Part shown: piece by piece, positions 32,464 to 36,062 of the stretch
Numbering within the stretch: position 1 is the stretch's first letter
How the letters are laid out: each line of letters starts with the position of its first letter
Source: Desulfovibrio sp.
GTDB lineage: Bacteria; Desulfobacterota; Desulfovibrionia; Desulfovibrionales; Desulfovibrionaceae
Reading direction: 5' to 3'
NCBI GenBank assembly: GCA_017415765.1
Contig: JAFQED010000069.1
Coordinates: forward strand, 1 to 36,062
Length of the DNA: 36,062 nt
Notes under the pieces: generated by a model
Told to the model about the DNA's origin: nothing
The model's database searches: none
The model's input: the letters and a program-made list of their open reading frames with translations, nothing else
Translations under genes and position numbers: made by a program

Positions 32464-32619
32464 GCCATACGGTGCATCCTGCCAGGGCGATCGCATGAAA
32501 AAATGTACAACTCCCTTTTTCGTGGCGATTGTATTTCCAGCCCTCGCCTGTTACTCTCCATGACTGCCTGACTACGTGCAGCACACACTCCCCACACGCG
32601 CAAACCGTTTGGAGGCATC

Positions 32620-33996
32620 TTGGTCACAGCCCTGTACAAAGAATTTTCTGACCTGCTTGGTGACGAATGTGTCAGTGCGTGCCCGGCAGACTGTGCCGCC
32701 TATGCCTATGATGCCGCAGGTACGGCATTTGTGCCCCCTACACTGGTACTGCGGCCAGGCAATGCCGATCAGATAGCCCCTGTCATGGAGCTTTGTCGCC
32801 GCGAAGGGCTGCATCTGGTCATACGTGGCGCAGGTACAGGACTGCGCGGCCATGCCACGCCCGGCGGGGCCGACACTATTCTGCTGGCTCTGGACCGCCT
32901 CTGCCGCATTTTTTCCATTGAGGCAGAAGACCGTACTGCCCATGTGGAATGTGGCGTTACCGCCGCCGCGCTTGCTGCTGCGGCAGCGGCCAGGGGCCTC
33001 TGGTATCCACCAGACCCCGGTTCCATGTGCGTTTCCACTCTGGGAGGCAACCTAGCCGAAGACGCTCTTGGCCCGCACGGTCTCAAATACGGCAGCAGCC
33101 GTCATTACCTGCTGGGCATGGATATTTGCACGCCGAGCGGCGTAACGGCCTACTGCCCTGCTACCGCACCCCACGGTTTGCCTCTGGCCCAGCTTGTGGC
33201 TGGCAGTGGTGGCCAACTGGCTGTCATGAGTCGCCTGCGTCTGCGTCTTCTGCCACCGCCAGCAGCCAAAGCCAGCCTCTGTGCCAGCTTTGGCGATACT
33301 GCACAGGCCGCGCAAGCAGCAGCGGCCATTATGGCTTCCCACCTATGCCCTGCCGCGCTGGAGCTGCTGGACGCGCTGGCCCGGCAGGCTCTTGATGCCT
33401 ACGCTGCCACAGGGCTGCCACAGGAAGGGGAGAGCATCCTTCTGCTGGAACTGGACGGACACCCTGCCCAGGTCAGCGATGATATGAAGGTAGCTCGTAC
33501 CCTGCTGACGGAACAGGGCTGCCAGTCCCTGCACCAACTGGATACGCAACAAACGGAAGCTTTTTTTGTGGCACGCCGGGCTCTGCCAACGGCCTTACGC
33601 CGACTTGGACAAAATACCCTGTGCATCAGTACCAGACTCCCTTGCACCCGCCAGCCGGAATTGTGTCGTGCCCTGGCAGTTCTGTCGGAACGGCATCGGC
33701 TGCGGATGGCCTGTTTTGGCCATGCGGGCAGCGGCTTGTTGCATCCCGTTTTACTGCCTGATGCTGGTCAGGATGTGCAGGAAGCCCTTGGCGAACTTTT
33801 CCATGTAGTGCAGGAATTGGGTGGTACCCTTGAGGGAGGGCCAGAACTTGGGCAAGGCCCGTGGCTTGCCCAGCCTGTTGCGGCGGCCCCCCCCCTTGAG
33901 CGGGGCATACAGCAGGTTTTTGATCCGACAGGGCTGCTTTATCCGGGGAATATCCTTACCCTGCAGCAAGCCCAGACATGCCGGAGCGATGGATGA
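32620..33996 (+). CDS. GlcD-like FAD-binding oxidase
   Basis: The 458-residue flavoprotein belongs to the FAD-linked oxidase family (glycolate oxidase GlcD, D-lactate dehydrogenase). The PCMH-type FAD domain (about 35-215) shows VIRGAGTGLRGH, PPDPGSMCVSTLGGNLAEDALGP and LKYG. In the C-terminal cap, FGHAGSGLLH keeps both His (H368, H375) but has S371 where Asp is usual. The segment normally GGSISGEHGIG reads GGTLEGGPELG (401-411), so the Glu-His pair is Gly-Pro. The substrate may therefore differ. The start TTG at 32620 follows GGAGG by only 4 bases. Its stop overlaps the Fe-S subunit start. Confidence 0.85.
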   Translation: MVTALYKEFSDLLGDECVSACPADCAAYAYDAAGTAFVPPTLVLRPGNADQIAPVMELCRREGLHLVIRGAGTGLRGHATPGGADTILLALDRLCRIFSIEAEDRTAHVECGVTAAALAAAAAARGLWYPPDPGSMCVSTLGGNLAEDALGPHGLKYGSSRHYLLGMDICTPSGVTAYCPATAPHGLPLAQLVAGSGGQLAVMSRLRLRLLPPPAAKASLCASFGDTAQAAQAAAAIMASHLCPAALELLDALARQALDAYAATGLPQEGESILLLELDGHPAQVSDDMKVARTLLTEQGCQSLHQLDTQQTEAFFVARRALPTALRRLGQNTLCISTRLPCTRQPELCRALAVLSERHRLRMACFGHAGSGLLHPVLLPDAGQDVQEALGELFHVVQELGGTLEGGPELGQGPWLAQPVAAAPPLERGIQQVFDPTGLLYPGNILTLQQAQTCRSDG

Positions 33997-35300
33997 AACT
34001 GGGCAGCAGAAAAAACAGTACGCGCCTACGCCAGCTCAAGACCCTGCTTGCCCGGTGTAACCGCTGTGGTCTGTGTCAGCCCGTGTGCCCTAGCTTTATC
34101 CACAGTCGGCACGAGGGAGACTCCCCACGCGGACGGCTGGCTTTGCTGACTGCCTTCTGTCAGGGACAACTCCACGACATGGCTGCCTTGCATACCTGTC
34201 TGCGCCGTTGCCTGGATTGCGGTCGCTGCCAGCGGGCCTGTCCGGCAGGCTTGCCCGTGTTACAGATATTTGCCGTTGCCAGAAGTTTTTTCCCTGCTCC
34301 CCGCCCACGCTGGCAACGTCTTGTACTACGCGGACTACTGGCTCGCCCCCAACGCATGGAAGTCGCCTGGCGTCTGCTGCGTCCCCTCTTGCCGCTCCTC
34401 TTGCACAGGGATGGCGCGGCAGGACAAACGGCGCGGCTGTACTGGCCGGGCAAGCGACCGGGGGCGCGTTATCTGCCCCTGCCGCCGGCTGCCCCCCTGC
34501 CCAAACAGCCCAAGGTACAAGCAGAAACTGCCGTACAGGGAGTGGCTGCGGCCAGCTCCGATCTGGCTCCTGTCGGTAGGGCCTCTGCCATGCGTGTGGC
34601 CTTCTTTCCCGGTTGCCTGGCAGACAGGATATTGCCGGAGCTGGGGCGGGCCTGCCTTGCCATTTTTGCTCAGCATCAGGTGGAGGCCATCTTGCCACAC
34701 TGGGCCTGCTGTGGTGCACCTGCCCTGCGTACGGGCGATATGCGGGCCATGCAGCGCATGGTTAGCCACAATCTGCAACAACTTGCAGGACTGACGGCCC
34801 ACTGGCTGGTGACAGCCTGTCCAGCCTGTGCGGAGCATCCTGGCCTGTGGAGTGAAGTTCCCGGTCTGGACAGCAGCCAACAGGCACTGGCCCGCTATTG
34901 GGCTGGGCGGACAGTGGAAATGAGCACATTTGTGCAGCATATACTCAAAGTGGAGCCACTGCCCCCCAGCACAGGCGCAGTGTTGCCCACTGTCTGCCAC
35001 CAGCCCTGCCGTTTGCCGAAGAATGTGGATATGTCAGCACTGATCCGGCTTGCCCCCCAGCAGGAGATTCTGCCACTGCGTGAAGCCGATGCCTGTTGCG
35101 GAGGCGGCCTGTTCAGTCTGGAGGAACCTGCCCTGTCACAGCGTATCGGCCAGCGCAAACGCGACTTTATCGTTGCCAGCGGAGCACGCAGGGTGGTAAC
35201 AGGCTGCCCGGCCTGTGTTCTGCAACTGCGTGACCTTCTTGCACGCAACCGCGACAGGATAGAAGTCCGGCACTGGGCAGAAACCTATGGATCAGAATAA
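33993..35300 (+). CDS. GlcF-like iron-sulfur subunit
   Basis: The 435-residue protein carries two 4Fe-4S motifs (C22, C25, C28, C32 and C73, C76, C79, C83) and two CCG cysteine-rich domains (HWACCGAP, about residue 240; ADACCGGGLF, about 370, with TGCPACVLQL after it), typical of GlcF and heterodisulfide-reductase-type subunits. It would take electrons from the GlcD-like flavin and pass them to menaquinone or another carrier. The ATG at 33993 overlaps the GlcD-like stop (ATGA) with CGGAG 7 bases upstream; an ATG at 33978 in the same frame is less likely. Confidence 0.88.
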   Translation: MKLGSRKNSTRLRQLKTLLARCNRCGLCQPVCPSFIHSRHEGDSPRGRLALLTAFCQGQLHDMAALHTCLRRCLDCGRCQRACPAGLPVLQIFAVARSFFPAPRPRWQRLVLRGLLARPQRMEVAWRLLRPLLPLLLHRDGAAGQTARLYWPGKRPGARYLPLPPAAPLPKQPKVQAETAVQGVAAASSDLAPVGRASAMRVAFFPGCLADRILPELGRACLAIFAQHQVEAILPHWACCGAPALRTGDMRAMQRMVSHNLQQLAGLTAHWLVTACPACAEHPGLWSEVPGLDSSQQALARYWAGRTVEMSTFVQHILKVEPLPPSTGAVLPTVCHQPCRLPKNVDMSALIRLAPQQEILPLREADACCGGGLFSLEEPALSQRIGQRKRDFIVASGARRVVTGCPACVLQLRDLLARNRDRIEVRHWAETYGSE

Positions 35301-35314
35301 GCCATCTCACAAAG

Positions 35315-35341
35315 AAACGGGATACCCCATCGACCTGTTTT
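35315..35341 (+). terminator. Weak terminator candidate after glcF
   Basis: AAACGGG (35315-35321) pairs with CCTGTTT (35334-35340) with one G-T wobble and a 12-base loop; T and A-rich bases follow. The stem is short, so the call is weak. Confidence 0.3.
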
Positions 35342-35389
35342 AAAAATCTCTGATAACATATTGAAAATACTATATCTTTCTGATTTTGC

Positions 35390-35418
35390 TTGACATCTTT
35401 TTCAATTTTATCCATACT
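35390..35418 (+). promoter_or_regulatory. Promoter of the tRNA-Ala gene
   Basis: A perfect TTGACA (35390-35395), 17 bases, CATACT (35413-35418). The start would be near 35425, 8 bases before the tRNA. The surrounding A/T-rich DNA is unlike the GC-rich coding DNA nearby. Confidence 0.65.
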
Positions 35419-35432
35419 TTTACCCCAATGAT

Positions 35433-35508
35433 GGGGAAGTAGCTCAGCTGGGAGAGCATCGCCTTCGCAAGGCGGTGGTCGGGAGTTCAAGTCTCCTCTT
35501 CTCCACCA
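35433..35508 (+). tRNA. tRNA-Ala (anticodon CGC)
   Basis: A 76-base cloverleaf with encoded CCA. The acceptor GGGGAAG pairs with CTTCTCC and includes the G3-T70 pair, the main identity mark of alanine tRNAs. The D-stem GCTC/GAGC, anticodon loop TTCGCAA with CGC, and T-loop TTCAAGT are in place. It reads GCG codons. Confidence 0.96.
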
Positions 35509-35516
35509 AGTATTTC

Positions 35517-35552
35517 AAGGGGTTACGGGGATGGGCCGTAACCCCTTTTTTT
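35517..35552 (+). terminator. Rho-independent terminator of the tRNA-Ala gene
   Basis: AAGGGGTTACGG (35517-35528) pairs with CCGTAACCCCTT (35536-35547), loop GGATGGG, and a run of T ends at 35552. Confidence 0.93.
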
Positions 35553-35673
35553 GTCCCCACACCATTCCCCGCACCAACTCGGAAAAACTGAGAAAAGGCT
35601 GTAGCCGTTGCGACGGTTCCCCATGTCGGATTCCGGGGAAGGGGTTGTACAAAAGTGGCACATCAAATGCGAA

Positions 35674-35701
35674 AAGGGGTTACGTTTTACCGTAACCCCT
35701 T
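35674..35701 (-). terminator. Terminator-like hairpin of the tRNA-Phe fragment
   Basis: AAGGGGTTACG (35674-35684) pairs with CGTAACCCCTT (35691-35701), nearly the same stem as the terminator at 35517. On the minus strand it follows the tRNA-Phe 3' half and ends in TTTT, so it is probably the old terminator of that tRNA gene. Confidence 0.65.
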
Positions 35702-35709
35702 GAAATATC

Positions 35710-35757
35710 TGGTGCCGAGGGACAGAATTGAACTGCCGACACGGGGATTTTCAGTCC
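35710..35757 (-). other. 3' half of a tRNA-Phe gene, probable attachment site of the integrated element
   Basis: On the minus strand this stretch reads GGACTGAAAATCC (anticodon GAA in the loop), then a variable region, T-stem GGCAG/CTGTC, and CCTCGGCACCA. It is the 3' 48 bases of a tRNA-Phe with CCA. The 5' half (expected GCCGAGG) is absent to the right; pairing is lost beyond the third base pair of the anticodon stem. This is the classic mark of site-specific integration into a tRNA gene, and an integrase gene starts 126 bases away. The remaining bases 35553-35673 and 35758-35883 hold no gene or clear signal. Confidence 0.85.
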
Positions 35758-35883
35758 GTTACGGGATAAAATGTCGTCGCACTTTGGCGCACTATTGCGC
35801 GAAAAATAAAGGACTGATAGGATTCCCGCCATACTAGCACGCACTAGAACGCCCACCATACAAGGGACAACAAAGGGATAATC

Positions 35884-36062
35884 ATGGCTAAAAAATGGAT
35901 TTCCGCCTTGCCTGGTGTTCGGTACCGAGAGCATGCCACACGAAAACAGAAAAATGGCAGAGCTGATCGCTACTTCGCCATTCGTTACTATGACGCCACT
36001 GGCAAACAGCGCGAGGAAGGGCTTGGATGGGCTACGGAAGGATGGTCTGCAGATAAAGCACA
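35884..36062 (+). CDS. Tyrosine integrase, N-terminal part (runs off the window)
   Basis: Only the first 59 codons are visible. They begin MAKKWISALPGVRYREHATR and continue with RYFAIRYYDATGKQREEGLGWATEGWSADKA, the arm-type DNA-binding beta-sheet domain typical of phage and island integrases in Desulfovibrionaceae. The catalytic Arg-His-Arg-Tyr region lies beyond the edge. AAAGGGA lies 6 bases before the ATG. Next to the tRNA-Phe 3' half, it should be the enzyme that inserted the element. Whether that is a prophage or an island cannot be seen. Confidence 0.82.
   Translation, partial: MAKKWISALPGVRYREHATRKQKNGRADRYFAIRYYDATGKQREEGLGWATEGWSADKA

Noticed and set aside
35655-35837. 60-codon frame reading RDRIELPTRGFSVRY
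   Set aside because: This peptide is the well-known false translation across the antisense of a tRNA 3' half; the stretch is the tRNA-Phe fragment.

Overview
The window looks like a chromosomal segment of a sulfate-reducing bacterium of the Desulfovibrionaceae (Desulfovibrio type). This is inferred from gene content and GC-rich coding, not from a database search. Supporting signs are a single-subunit STT3/PglB oligosaccharyltransferase, a GlcD/GlcF-type oxidase pair, MlaE/MlaF followed by TamA/TamB, a stand-alone twin-ACT protein, and an integrase N-terminus of the kind common in phages and islands of this family.

Layout. At the left edge is the 3' end of an AT-rich membrane-protein frame (1-141). 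A receiver-like/TPR protein follows (390-1754), then a 411-base non-coding stretch with an array of hairpins (1776-1930). Next come an MltC-like lytic transglycosylase (2166-3308), an OmpH/Skp-like lipoprotein (3463-4083) with a good terminator, and a PaaK-like acyl-CoA ligase (4276-5541). An AI-2E-family permease overlaps a DD-carboxypeptidase (5706-7762). TatA and a twin-ACT protein (7880-8541) end at a terminator. tsaC (minus) and rlmH (plus) diverge from one CATG, so their start codons overlap. On the minus strand rsmG and an STT3/PglB gene are translationally coupled (9820-12749).

The central plus-strand block (12876-23914) is a tight run: fabD, argS, a SPOR-domain membrane protein, mlaE, mlaF, a TamA-like Omp85 protein with a lipobox, and tamB. 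It joins membrane-lipid synthesis to inner-to-outer membrane lipid and protein traffic. No MCE (MlaD) gene lies next to mlaEF; tamAB takes that place.

Right part. A large hybrid histidine kinase (24043-26514) is followed by an unrecognised 33-residue membrane peptide gene behind a strong promoter (26701-26802), two strong hairpins, and dgkA (27033-27410). A conspicuously AT-richer EAL phosphodiesterase gene (27532-29163, minus) looks imported. A minus-strand group follows: a 92-aa hypothetical, a membrane spermidine-synthase-like protein, tadA and a LOG-family nucleosidase. Divergent from it is a glcD/glcF pair (32620-35300) in which the GlcD-like protein lacks the usual EHG motif.

Right edge. 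A complete tRNA-Ala(CGC) gene (35433-35508) with promoter and terminator is followed by a 3'-half tRNA-Phe fragment on the opposite strand (35710-35757) and the start of a tyrosine integrase (35884 to the edge). This marks the boundary of an integrated element that extends beyond the window.

No CRISPR array, insertion sequence or rRNA was seen.
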